Positions 1-6,587 of a stretch of 8,426 bases of DNA are shown here, one piece after another; position 1 is the stretch's first letter; each line of letters opens with the position of its first letter. The translations under genes and the position numbers were made by a program. The DNA comes from an uncultured Sphingorhabdus sp. (GTDB lineage: Bacteria; Pseudomonadota; Alphaproteobacteria; Sphingomonadales; Sphingomonadaceae). Below the pieces are notes generated by a model. It was given only the letters and a program-made list of their open reading frames with translations. It was not told the origin of the DNA and ran no database searches. The stretch covers positions 1 to 8,426 of the forward strand of contig CALMYW010000332.1 of the NCBI GenBank assembly GCA_937873665.1, read 5' to 3'.

Positions 1-1089
1 GCGCTGATTTCAGTTTGGAAAGCCAAGGCCCCCCCCCCCGGCTGGCTGCCGGCGCTGGCGCTCTTTGCCCTGATTTTCCTGTCTTTCATACCTTGGATGC
101 AGACCACGGGGAATGGCCGGTATTTCATGCCGTATCTGCTGCTGATTGGGCCGTTGTGCGTGGGCCTTATCCATTTGCTGAAGAACACGTCCAACATGAA
201 GGCCTTCCTGGTCGCTACGGCCATGGGCATACAAGGGATCGCCCTATATCAGAACACACCCTGGAAGCCAATGGATGGCTGGGCGTGGCATTCCTGGAGT
301 GAACCGCCCTATTTTTCGCTGGACCTGCCAAAAGATGGCCTTGACCCCGATACGACCTACGTGACCATCTCCTTCCCCACCTACTCACTGGCCGCACCGC
401 TGTTCCCGGCCTCGTCGCGCTGGATCAATATCGTGTCATACGGTAGACCGGAATCAGATGAACCGTCGCCCCTTTACACCCCAGTCAAAAAGGCGCTTCT
501 GGAAAGCAAGTCTTTGAAGCTCTTCATGAGCAGTGCCCCTCGATCCATGATTGAAGGCTCCACCCAGCCTGATCAAGCCGCGATCAATACCATCAACGGC
601 TACCTTGAACCACACGACTTGAGATTGAGGACTCCCACCGACTGCCAGCTGGCAAAGTCCAAATCGATGGCCCAAAGAGCCTTCTTTTACGTTGAGGACA
701 CGCCTGCTGAAAAAGCCCGCATCAGAGATCTCAGCGGCTTCTGGATCTGTTCAATTGAACACGCCATCTTTCCTAAGAAACCTCATACCTTTTCCGCTGA
801 AGAACTTAGCGCCAAATCTCTTTTTGAAAGAATGGAGAAACTCTGTCCTCGGTTTTTCAACCCCGGGCAGAGCCTCGTGAACCGCCATCCCGCCGGGTTT
901 CAGAGAAGATACTCTAACAGTGACTCTTTCTTGATCGCCACCGCTGACGGCCATCTCTATTTCAAATACTATCGAACGCTGAATCCCGAGTTGATCGGAA
1001 GGGCAGAGGATATTCTTGCGCCGGACTTCAGCTTTGACTGCACCAAATTCAAAGGACGCGCCGGCCTGCCTTGGGAAAGAGAGATATGA
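1..1089 (+). CDS. Polytopic membrane protein with soluble C-terminal domain, 3' part (5' end outside window)
   Basis: The frame is open from the first base to TGA at 1087-1089 and gives 362 visible residues. The first ATG (97) lies inside a membrane segment, so the true start is upstream of the window. Hydrophobic stretches occupy visible residues about 14-33, 41-60 and 66-83. The motif NGRYFMP (residues 37-43) stands between the first two. About 280 mostly hydrophilic residues follow, rich in Pro, Trp and Tyr, and end in GRAGLPWEREI. A multi-membrane core followed by a large exported domain resembles GT-C-type sugar transferases of surface-polysaccharide loci, but no catalytic motif is visible because the N-terminal half is missing, so no function is assigned. 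The gene carries an 11-C run near the window edge. Its tail is partly repeated just downstream (1172-1333), so it belongs to a gene type present at least twice here. It ends in the overlap string ATGA. Confidence 0.75.
   Translation, partial: ALISVWKAKAPPPGWLPALALFALIFLSFIPWMQTTGNGRYFMPYLLLIGPLCVGLIHLLKNTSNMKAFLVATAMGIQGIALYQNTPWKPMDGWAWHSWSEPPYFSLDLPKDGLDPDTTYVTISFPTYSLAAPLFPASSRWINIVSYGRPESDEPSPLYTPVKKALLESKSLKLFMSSAPRSMIEGSTQPDQAAINTINGYLEPHDLRLRTPTDCQLAKSKSMAQRAFFYVEDTPAEKARIRDLSGFWICSIEHAIFPKKPHTFSAEELSAKSLFERMEKLCPRFFNPGQSLVNRHPAGFQRRYSNSDSFLIATADGHLYFKYYRTLNPELIGRAEDILAPDFSFDCTKFKGRAGLPWEREI
29..39 (+). repeat. Poly-C tract of 11 inside the membrane-protein gene
   Basis: Eleven consecutive C residues encode part of Ala-Pro-Pro-Pro in the reading frame that stays open downstream. 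The 28 bases before the tract are open in the same frame (ALISVWKAKA) and in frame 3, but frame 2 has a TGA at 5-7. As read, the gene is in frame across the tract. Gain or loss of one C would shift the frame. Tracts of this length are prone to slipped-strand mispairing and also to sequencing or assembly error. Confidence 0.9.
928..1089 (+). repeat. Diverged direct repeat, copy 1 (partner 1172-1333)
   Basis: This is the last 53 codons plus stop of the intact gene. It is repeated colinearly 244 bases downstream at about 55% residue identity. The protein-level match is clear, but DNA divergence is high, so the copies are not a recent tandem duplication. Confidence 0.75.
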
Positions 1090-1333
1090 AATCTATCTGT
1101 CGGACGAATTCTTTTCTAAATTACCTTTGCAAGCACACAGGTCGATAGTTGGGCAACGACCAATCGGCGCGACCTTAATCTGGACACGAAATGATGAATT
1201 GTGGGTACAGTACACCAGAGCTCTCAGTCCTGAACGCATAGGCTTGGCGGATGAAATGCTCAAGCCAGACTTCACCTTTGATTGCAACCGTTTTCGGGGC
1301 CGGGCGGGCCTGCCTTAGGAGTGGGAGATATGA
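1090..1333 (+). pseudogene. 5'-truncated remnant of a second copy of the membrane-protein gene (C-terminal tail only)
   Basis: Codons 1172-1333 align without gaps to codons 928-1089 of the upstream gene. By hand count 29 of 53 residues are identical, including LxPDFxFDC and GRAGLP, and the position of the final TGA is the same. One Trp codon of the intact copy (in LPWER) is here TAG (1316-1318). After it the same frame continues as EWEI and then TGA at 1331-1333, which is the ancestral end. Open sequence of the same frame continues upstream to about 1090 (EIYLSDEFFSKL), but I cannot align that part with confidence. The membrane-spanning part is absent and no start codon is suitably placed. 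I therefore read this as the leftover 3' end of a diverged homologue, not a working gene. The left boundary is approximate. Confidence 0.75.
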
Positions 1334-1699
1334 GTCCTGTCCGCCGCGAGTGTATGGAGGTCAGCCACCCCCACATGTATTCGCAAAATGTTGGAACTAC
1401 CCCAACCATCCGGCGGTTGCTAATGGAATGGAGGGCATCATTGATTACAGACGGTTTCTATGCAATGACGCAGTGGATGAGCGAAGGGGTTGTGGTCGGG
1501 ATGCGTTGTTATCTGGGCCTAGGAATGAATAAAACCCTCATTACCCCATTACCAAACAACACTTTGTTGCTAGTAATATGATTGAAAGCGACCGGCCCGC
1601 ACCCTTTTTTTACGCGCCGACGGACGTTCAGTCAAAGTCAATCAGCGCCGAATTATGTGGTGTTGCGAATCAATTCGGACCGCAGCGAAGAGGGCAGCA
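1334..1699. other. 366-base stretch without a recognisable gene
   Basis: No family could be recognised in any frame. The best open frame starts at ATG 1330, overlapping the remnant's terminal TGA as ATGA. It has GGAG at 1318-1321, 8 bases upstream, and ends at TGA 1579-1581 (83 codons). Its product is rich in Met and has no motif I know. A second open frame (1251-1532) runs through the same stretch and is equally unfamiliar. The segment may hold decayed sequence from an older locus arrangement together with the promoter of the downstream operon. A TAATAT box is present at 1574-1579, but no convincing -35 box lies at the right distance. A T7 run at 1605-1611 has no strong hairpin before it. 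I found no JUMPstart-like element. Confidence 0.5.
1689..1694 (+). promoter_or_regulatory. Ribosome binding site deciding the GNAT start
   Basis: AGAGGG lies 5 bases before ATG 1700. The alternative in-frame starts, ATG 1655 (adds 15 residues) and ATG 1745 (removes 15), have no comparable purine-rich site. This favours 1700. Confidence 0.6.
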
Positions 1700-2269
1700 A
1701 TGAGCGCACACCAAACGATTCAGTTGCGCAAAGCAGCGCGCGTGATGGGTAAGACCCTTGTTTTTCGAGATGCGGGTGTGGAAGACGCGGCCTTTATCTT
1801 CTCCCTGCGCACCGACTCCGAGAAATCACGTTTTCTAAGTGCTGTCAGCAACGATCTCGCAGATCAACAAGCCTGGCTGGTCCGCTACGCTAAGTTGACT
1901 GACCAAGCGTATTTCATCATCGAATACCAGAATCAACCCATTGGCACAGTGAGGCTATATGACCCACAAGGAGAAAGCTTTTGCTGGGGATCTTGGATTC
2001 TGCATAACAACCGCCCGAATAATGCGGCAATGGAATCAGCTTTAATGATTTATTCATACGCCATTGATCACCTCGGTTTTCGTGCAGCACACTTTGACGT
2101 TCGCAAAGAAAACGAGCGCGTTTGGAAATTCCATGAGCGTTTTGGTGCGCATCGGATTGCAGAATCTAAATTTGATTATTATTACACGCTCGACATTGAA
2201 GCGATTTCATCTTCTAGAAATCGATATCAAAGATTTTTGGACCGTCCTGTCAGGGTGGATTTATTATGA
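1700..2269 (+). CDS. GNAT-family N-acyltransferase, probably for a dTDP-amino-deoxysugar
   Basis: This 189-residue protein fits the usual GNAT length. The fold is recognisable from an N-terminal strand-helix (LVFRDAG, 20-26; SLRTDSEKSRFL, 35-46), then FIIEYQNQPIGTVRLYD (72-88), the central WGSWIL strand (96-101), a helix at 110-125, and DVRKENERVWKFHERFGA (133-150), the typical late GNAT segment with N138 and the WKFHERFG helix. The acetyl-CoA phosphate-binding loop is degenerate (HNNRPNNAAMES, 102-113) compared with the common R/QxxGxG/A. By context it would N-acetylate (or otherwise acylate) the 3-amino group made by the ketoisomerase/aminotransferase pair downstream. GNAT enzymes that modify nucleotide-amino sugars are known (WecD, PseH). 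It overlaps the ketoisomerase gene by 4 bases (ATGA), which suggests translational coupling. The substrate is inferred. A ribosomal or peptide substrate cannot be excluded from sequence alone. Confidence 0.8.
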   Translation: MSAHQTIQLRKAARVMGKTLVFRDAGVEDAAFIFSLRTDSEKSRFLSAVSNDLADQQAWLVRYAKLTDQAYFIIEYQNQPIGTVRLYDPQGESFCWGSWILHNNRPNNAAMESALMIYSYAIDHLGFRAAHFDVRKENERVWKFHERFGAHRIAESKFDYYYTLDIEAISSSRNRYQRFLDRPVRVDLL

Positions 2270-2676
2270 ACATTGAGCGCTGCAAAATCATCGATCTCCC
2301 TAAGATTCAGGATCCTCGCGGAAATTTGACATTTATTGAAGGGAGTATTCACATCCCTTTCCACATCCAGCGCGTTTATTACCTTTATGACGTGCCGGGC
2401 GGAGCGGAGCGCGGCGGCCATGCGCACAAGGCACTACATCAACTGATCGTTGCTATGTCTGGAAGTTTTGACGTGATTCTCGATGATGGAAACGACAAGA
2501 AGCGTATTCATCTCAACCGTTCATACAACGGATTATATATTTGTCCAATGATCTGGCGCGAACTGGATAATTTCTCCTCCGGCTCCGTCTGTATGGTTCT
2601 AGCGTCGAATCGCTACGACGAAGACGACTACTACCGTGATTACGTCGACTACACACGCGCAAGATCGAGTGTATGA
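2266..2676 (+). CDS. fdtA: FdtA/QdtA-type dTDP-4-keto-6-deoxyglucose 3,4-ketoisomerase (WxcM-like cupin)
   Basis: This 136-residue single-domain cupin is the normal size for the family. Hallmarks are DPRGNLTFIE (16-25), IPFHIQRVYYL (30-40), GGHAHK (50-55) with the two His (52 and 54) that correspond to the catalytic pair, LDDG (72-75), GLYICPMIWREL (89-100) and VLASNRYDEDDY (111-122). Known members move the keto group of dTDP-4-keto-6-deoxyglucose from C4 to C3 in the cytoplasm. FdtA gives the galacto product (toward Fuc3N) and QdtA the gluco product (toward Qui3N). From memory of published comparisons, two positions influence this choice. Here they are Arg18 (FdtA-like) and Arg98 (QdtA-like), so the product stereochemistry is open and the symbol is provisional. 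The start ATG overlaps the GNAT stop, and AGGGTGG lies just upstream. The 3' end overlaps the GT61 gene by 4 bases. Confidence 0.92.
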   Translation: MNIERCKIIDLPKIQDPRGNLTFIEGSIHIPFHIQRVYYLYDVPGGAERGGHAHKALHQLIVAMSGSFDVILDDGNDKKRIHLNRSYNGLYICPMIWRELDNFSSGSVCMVLASNRYDEDDYYRDYVDYTRARSSV

Positions 2677-2723
2677 ATATACTATTTCTCGATCTGCGAC
2701 ATGCCTACAAAAAAATAAAATCA
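2673..2723 (+). repeat. Apparent copy of the aminotransferase gene 5' end (partner 3968-4018)
   Basis: The first 17 codons of the GT61 gene align without gaps to the first 17 of the aminotransferase gene. Ten of 16 residues after the initiator are identical, and by hand count 31 of 51 bases match. There is an exact 11-base run, TTTCTCGATCT, at 2685-2695 and 3980-3990. The shared peptide FLDLR..AY is the typical N-terminus of DegT-family aminotransferases and not of GT61 enzymes. Confidence 0.65.
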
Positions 2724-3968
2724 CGTGCTTCGCTCACCGTACTTCAAGTTCATCACGCTCTCTACGCCTTGGCCTGCCAGGGTCCAGCCAAGTTTTTGGG
2801 AAAGTTTATTATAAAAAAAAGAAATTGGCAGCCAGTTTATATTGGGAATATAACCTGCATCACAGAAGAAAATGTGACACTTGCAGAGACAGGCTCTTCC
2901 ACGATTGCCGCACCTTGTTTTAACGGGGATAGCTCACTTACTCGATCTGAAATATTTCCAGCTGTTAAAGCACATGTACTGCAAGGGGGGCTAATAGTAA
3001 CTCCCTATTCAGCAGCCGTTCTCTACGCCAATCAACTGTTTTTACCTGGGCATGTACTTAAGAATTGGAAACGCATAAAAACTGATACTGGCGAGCTTTT
3101 TGCTTTAGATGATAGATTTTCTGTTGGGCGAATTGATGGCACGAAAGAAGTGGACGAAGGCATACTTATAGGCGGTGCTGGCGCATTTAATTGGTATCAT
3201 TTTATAATTGAAATACTACCAAAAGCTTTTTTGGCAAGAAGTTTACCATCCCGGTTTGATAAGCTACCGCTTTTGGTCCCGGATGAATGCCGCAACGTTA
3301 CGTCTTTCTCCAACGCTCTTGCATATTTCTCGGCCGAAAGATCGCTGCAGTTTTACAGACGAGGAGAGTTTATTAGCGTCAAGCGGTTAATTATTATTGA
3401 TGAAGTTAGTATCGGTCCATTTAATCTCTGCTCTGGCGACTGGCCCCGCATCAATGACTACGCACAGCATGATTCTGTTCTGCGCTCATTCATTATTGAA
3501 TTTAGACTCAAGGTGCTTGGACCAAGCTCACATTTTTATAAATTCTGTAAAGCCACACGTCGCATCTTTTTGACTCGACCAGGGATTCGACGGAACTTCA
3601 ACCAAAGTGAACTCATCGAAATAGCCATGCGGTACGGATTTGAACCATTTTCACCAGAAGAGTTATCCCTCGACGAGCAGGCAAGAATTTTTGCTGAGTC
3701 CTCTTATGTGATAGGGCCTTCTGGCGCTGCATGGGTTGGTATGGTCTTTCGGGCTCGCCCGCTACGAGGCCTGAGTTGGTTACCAGAAAAATTCGAACAA
3801 TTCTGTGGTTATTCCACTCTTGCCAGACTTTTAGGTCATCAGCTTGAATTTATCGAGGCTAAAACCTCCCATCTCCTAAGGTCGACAGAGGAGGCCTATA
3901 CATCGGATTATGAGATCTGTCCGATTGAATTTGAATCGGCTCTAAAAATAATGGTTGGAGAGAAATAG
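2673..3968 (+). CDS. Glycosyltransferase family 61 protein
   Basis: The 431-residue protein has the GT61 (DUF563) signature: [12 protein letters not shown] (173-184), an RRIFLTRPG strand (296-304) followed by [27 protein letters not shown] (326-343) and [12 protein letters not shown] (348-359), the family's Gly-rich donor-site region. It would transfer a sugar to the growing lipid-linked repeat unit at the cytoplasmic face. Donor and linkage cannot be read from sequence. There is no signal peptide. The start ATG overlaps the ketoisomerase stop (ATGA), but the upstream Shine-Dalgarno is weak, so initiation probably depends on coupling. Residues 1-17 do not look like GT61 but like the N-terminus of the aminotransferase encoded next (FLDLR..AY...KS). 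The gene is more AT-rich than the aminotransferase and contains an A8 run at 2813-2820. It ends TAG, sharing one base with the GTG start of the next gene. Confidence 0.9.
   Translation: MNILFLDLRHAYKKIKSRASLTVLQVHHALYALACQGPAKFLGKFIIKKRNWQPVYIGNITCITEENVTLAETGSSTIAAPCFNGDSSLTRSEIFPAVKAHVLQGGLIVTPYSAAVLYANQLFLPGHVLKNWKRIKTDTGELFALDDRFSVGRIDGTKEVDEGILIGGAGAFNWYHFIIEILPKAFLARSLPSRFDKLPLLVPDECRNVTSFSNALAYFSAERSLQFYRRGEFISVKRLIIIDEVSIGPFNLCSGDWPRINDYAQHDSVLRSFIIEFRLKVLGPSSHFYKFCKATRRIFLTRPGIRRNFNQSELIEIAMRYGFEPFSPEELSLDEQARIFAESSYVIGPSGAAWVGMVFRARPLRGLSWLPEKFEQFCGYSTLARLLGHQLEFIEAKTSHLLRSTEEAYTSDYEICPIEFESALKIMVGEK
3957..3960 (+). promoter_or_regulatory. Ribosome binding site for the GTG-started aminotransferase
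   Basis: GGAG lies 7 bases before GTG 3968, inside the 3' end of the GT61 gene. It supports the GTG start, which also restores the conserved N-terminus DIPFLDLR of this family. Confidence 0.65.
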
Positions 3969-5068
3969 TGGATATTCCCTTTCTCGATCTTCGCGCCGCT
4001 TACCTTGAGTTGAAGTCCGAAATAGACAGTGCACTTGCTCGCACTTTGAATACTGGTCACTACATCTTGGGGGAGGAAGTCGAGGGCTTTGAGACAGAGT
4101 TCGCCGTTTACTGCCAGGCTCGGCACGGGATTGGCGTGGCCAACGGTCTGGACGCCCTGCACCTGGCACTGCGCGCCATGGACGTCGGCCCGGGCGATGA
4201 GGTCATCGTGCCCAGCAATACCTTCATTGCCACCTGGCTGGCCGTCAGTCAGTGTGGGGCTAGGCCAGTGCCCGTGGAACCCGGCGAGAACACCTACAAC
4301 ATCGATCCGGCGCTAATCGAAGCAGCCATCACTCCGCAAACCAAGGTCATACTGCCCGTTCACCTTTATGGTCAACCGGCCGATCTGGCCCCGATTCTCG
4401 CCATAGCCCGCAAGCACGGTCTGCTCGTGCTCGAAGACGCTGCGCAGGCGCACGGCGCGCGATATAGAGGCCAGCGGTTGGGTGCACACGGTGATGCTGT
4501 GGCCTGGAGCTTTTATCCCGGCAAAAATCTGGGCGCCATGGGCGACGCCGGTGCGGTAACTACGAACGATGCACAACTTGCGGATCGCATCCGGGTGCTG
4601 CGCAACTACGGCTCACGATTGAAATACGTCTTTGAAATGCAGGGCACTAACAGCCGGCTTGACCCAATTCAAGCCGCCATATTGCGCGTCAAACTGGCGA
4701 AACTGGACGAATGGAATTCCCGCCGCGGCGCCATTGCCCAACGTTACCAGCAGGGCCTGGCCAATTGCGGCTTGGCGTTGCCGCATGTACCCACTTGGGC
4801 CGAGCCGGTATGGCATTTATATGTTGTGCTTCACTCTCAAAGAGATGCGCTTCAGCAGGCGCTGACCGATAACGGTGTAGGTTCCCTAATCCATTACCCC
4901 ATCCCGCCGCACTTGCAGCAAGCATACTCGGCGGCAAGTTGGAACCAAGGCGACTTCCCTGTGGCCGAGCGCATGGCCGATCAGGTTTTGAGCCTGCCGA
5001 TGGGACCGCACTTACAAGCAGATCAGATTGAAGCGGTCATTGCGGCCGTTGTAAAGGCTGTGGCGTGA
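3968..5068 (+). CDS. fdtB: PLP-dependent sugar 3-aminotransferase (DegT/DnrJ/EryC1 family, FdtB/QdtB type)
   Basis: The 366-residue protein is full length for the family. It shows [10 protein letters not shown] (3-12), [13 protein letters not shown] (30-42), the [12 protein letters not shown] cofactor loop (59-70), [12 protein letters not shown] (82-93), EDAAQAHGA (156-164, with Asp157 toward the PLP ring nitrogen), and [16 protein letters not shown] (181-196), where Lys186 is the Schiff-base lysine. [10 protein letters not shown] (228-237) and [10 protein letters not shown] (311-320) complete the active-site set. With the FdtA-like isomerase it would convert the dTDP-3-keto-6-deoxyhexose to the 3-amino sugar, probably using glutamate. 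The GTG start is supported by the conserved N-terminus and by GGAG 7 bases upstream. The gene is GC-rich, unlike the GT61 gene before it, from which it is separated by no spacer (1-base overlap). Which epimer it uses (Fuc3N or Qui3N) is not decided by the sequence. Confidence 0.9.
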   Translation: MDIPFLDLRAAYLELKSEIDSALARTLNTGHYILGEEVEGFETEFAVYCQARHGIGVANGLDALHLALRAMDVGPGDEVIVPSNTFIATWLAVSQCGARPVPVEPGENTYNIDPALIEAAITPQTKVILPVHLYGQPADLAPILAIARKHGLLVLEDAAQAHGARYRGQRLGAHGDAVAWSFYPGKNLGAMGDAGAVTTNDAQLADRIRVLRNYGSRLKYVFEMQGTNSRLDPIQAAILRVKLAKLDEWNSRRGAIAQRYQQGLANCGLALPHVPTWAEPVWHLYVVLHSQRDALQQALTDNGVGSLIHYPIPPHLQQAYSAASWNQGDFPVAERMADQVLSLPMGPHLQADQIEAVIAAVVKAVA

Positions 5069-5069
5069 C

Positions 5070-6587
5070 GTGAACGACGACGGCAAGTCCTTTAGACAAA
5101 TCCTGCGCAGCACGTCGATCATTGGCGGGGCGACGGTCATCAACATCCTTATTGGCCTAGTGCGCATAAAAGTGGTAGCAATAATGTTGGGGCCGGCCGG
5201 TGTGGGCTTGATAGGGCTGTTCAACAATTTAATAGACGCTGCTGCCAATGTGGCGGCATTGGGTACAGGCACGGTGGGAACCCGCCAAATAGCCGAAGCC
5301 GCTGGGCGTGAGGATGCACATGCGGTCGCTGATGCGCGGCGCGCACTTTTTTTGGGAACTTTGGCGTTAGCGATATCGGGAACAGTCGTTTTTTGGGCCT
5401 TGCGTGATGCGTTGGCTCTCTGGGTGCTTGGCGACGCAACCCTGTCCCCAGAGGTCGGCTGGCTGGCGCTTGCGGTGGGCTTGACGGTGGCGGCTGCTTC
5501 ACAGTCGGCGCTCTTAAACGGCATGCGGAGAATTGGCGACCTAGCCAAGGTGAGTGTTTGGTCAGGCATGCTTTCCACCGCGTTGGGCGTGGGCGCGCTA
5601 CTATTGTGGGGCCGAAGTGGATTGATCGTTTTTGTACTGGTTGGGCCGCTGACTAGTCTTATGCTAGGCCATGTGTATGTCGCCCGACTACCCAAAGTTA
5701 TTGCACGACGTACGCCGCTACCCGCGTTGGCTCGCCAATGGGGAACCATGGTAAAGCTCGGCACTGCCTTGATGGTGGCCGGGTTGGCCGGCACGCTGGG
5801 GCAATTGCTGGTGCGCATGCTGGTCCAGCGCGAATTAGATGCAGAAGCACTGGGCTACTTTCAGGCAGCGGCAACCCTTTCGATGACCTACTTCGGCATT
5901 GTCTTGGGCGCAATGGGAACTGACTTTTATCCGCGCTTGACGGCCGTAATTCATGACAATGTGGCCGTCAATAGGCTTGTTAACGAGCAGGTCGAAGTCG
6001 CTTTGCTTATCGCCAGCCCCATCTTGTTGGCCATGATCGGATTGGCCCCATGGGTGATTCAAACGCTCTACTCCAGTAGCTTTCACCCCGCCGCCGAGGT
6101 GCTTCGCTGGCAGGTGATTGGCGATGTGTTCAAAGTGTTTAGTTGGCCGCTGGGTTTCATGTTTCTGGCGGCAGGGGCAGGCCGCACTTTGATGCTGACG
6201 GAGTTTGCAGCAGCGGCGCTGTTTGTCTTGCTGACCTGGAAGTTATTACCAGCACAGGGAATTGTTGCGACCGGCCAGGCTTTTGTCGGAATGTATCTGG
6301 TTTATCTGTCGTTGGTTTATTGGCTGGGGCGCCGCAGGACTGGTTTCCGGTGGAACCATCGTGTCTTACGACAAATGACGTTGCTATTACTTACAACTGT
6401 CTCAGTAATGATCGTGTCCGCATGGATTGAAATAGCCGGCGTGATAATTGGGACTTTGGGATCAATGGGACTCGCTCTTTATGGATTTGGACGGCTGGGC
6501 ACGATGGTAAACCTTGAGGGGCGCATAGGTGAGGCGGCCAAATTTAGCCGCCGATTGCTAGGAAAGATTGGCATAGATAATGGTTAA
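5070..6587 (+). CDS. wzx: Wzx-like polysaccharide repeat-unit flippase (O-antigen translocase, MATE/MOP superfamily)
   Basis: The 505-residue, strongly hydrophobic protein has about a dozen membrane segments, as expected of Wzx proteins. The N-terminal signature is STSIIGGATVINILIGLVR followed by GPAGVGLIGLFNNL (41-54), typical of the WzxE/O-antigen translocase branch. GYFQAAATLSMTYFGIVLGA (262-281) followed by DFYPRL (285-290) is the second conserved block. It would move the lipid-linked oligosaccharide across the inner membrane for polymerisation. The start is GTG, one base after the aminotransferase stop. An AAAGG lies 12 bases upstream, a rather long spacing, so coupling with the preceding gene is likely. 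The 3' end overlaps the GT2 gene by 8 bases. A wzx beside amino-sugar genes suggests, by the usual locus logic, that the repeat unit contains that sugar. The wzy polymerase is not identified in the window. Confidence 0.9.
   Translation: MNDDGKSFRQILRSTSIIGGATVINILIGLVRIKVVAIMLGPAGVGLIGLFNNLIDAAANVAALGTGTVGTRQIAEAAGREDAHAVADARRALFLGTLALAISGTVVFWALRDALALWVLGDATLSPEVGWLALAVGLTVAAASQSALLNGMRRIGDLAKVSVWSGMLSTALGVGALLLWGRSGLIVFVLVGPLTSLMLGHVYVARLPKVIARRTPLPALARQWGTMVKLGTALMVAGLAGTLGQLLVRMLVQRELDAEALGYFQAAATLSMTYFGIVLGAMGTDFYPRLTAVIHDNVAVNRLVNEQVEVALLIASPILLAMIGLAPWVIQTLYSSSFHPAAEVLRWQVIGDVFKVFSWPLGFMFLAAGAGRTLMLTEFAAAALFVLLTWKLLPAQGIVATGQAFVGMYLVYLSLVYWLGRRRTGFRWNHRVLRQMTLLLLTTVSVMIVSAWIEIAGVIIGTLGSMGLALYGFGRLGTMVNLEGRIGEAAKFSRRLLGKIGIDNG

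Noticed and set aside
15..302. Open frame in frame 3 crossing the poly-C tract
   Set aside because: The downstream sequence codes a coherent membrane protein in frame 1, and frame 1 is also open upstream. The frame 3 product lacks membrane-protein character.
1251..1532. Frame 3 open frame of 93 codons across the remnant and the spacer
   Set aside because: It overlaps the remnant in another frame, has no plausible start context and shows no recognisable motif.
1560..1611. TAATAT box and T7 run considered as promoter or terminator before the GNAT gene
   Set aside because: No -35 box at proper spacing, and no stable GC-rich stem directly before the T run.
5012..5818. Long minus-strand open frame (268 codons) opposite the aminotransferase end and the flippase
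   Set aside because: It is Ser/Thr/Pro/Ala-rich with no recognisable fold, and it lies antisense to clearly coding, GC-rich flippase sequence. It is a shadow frame.
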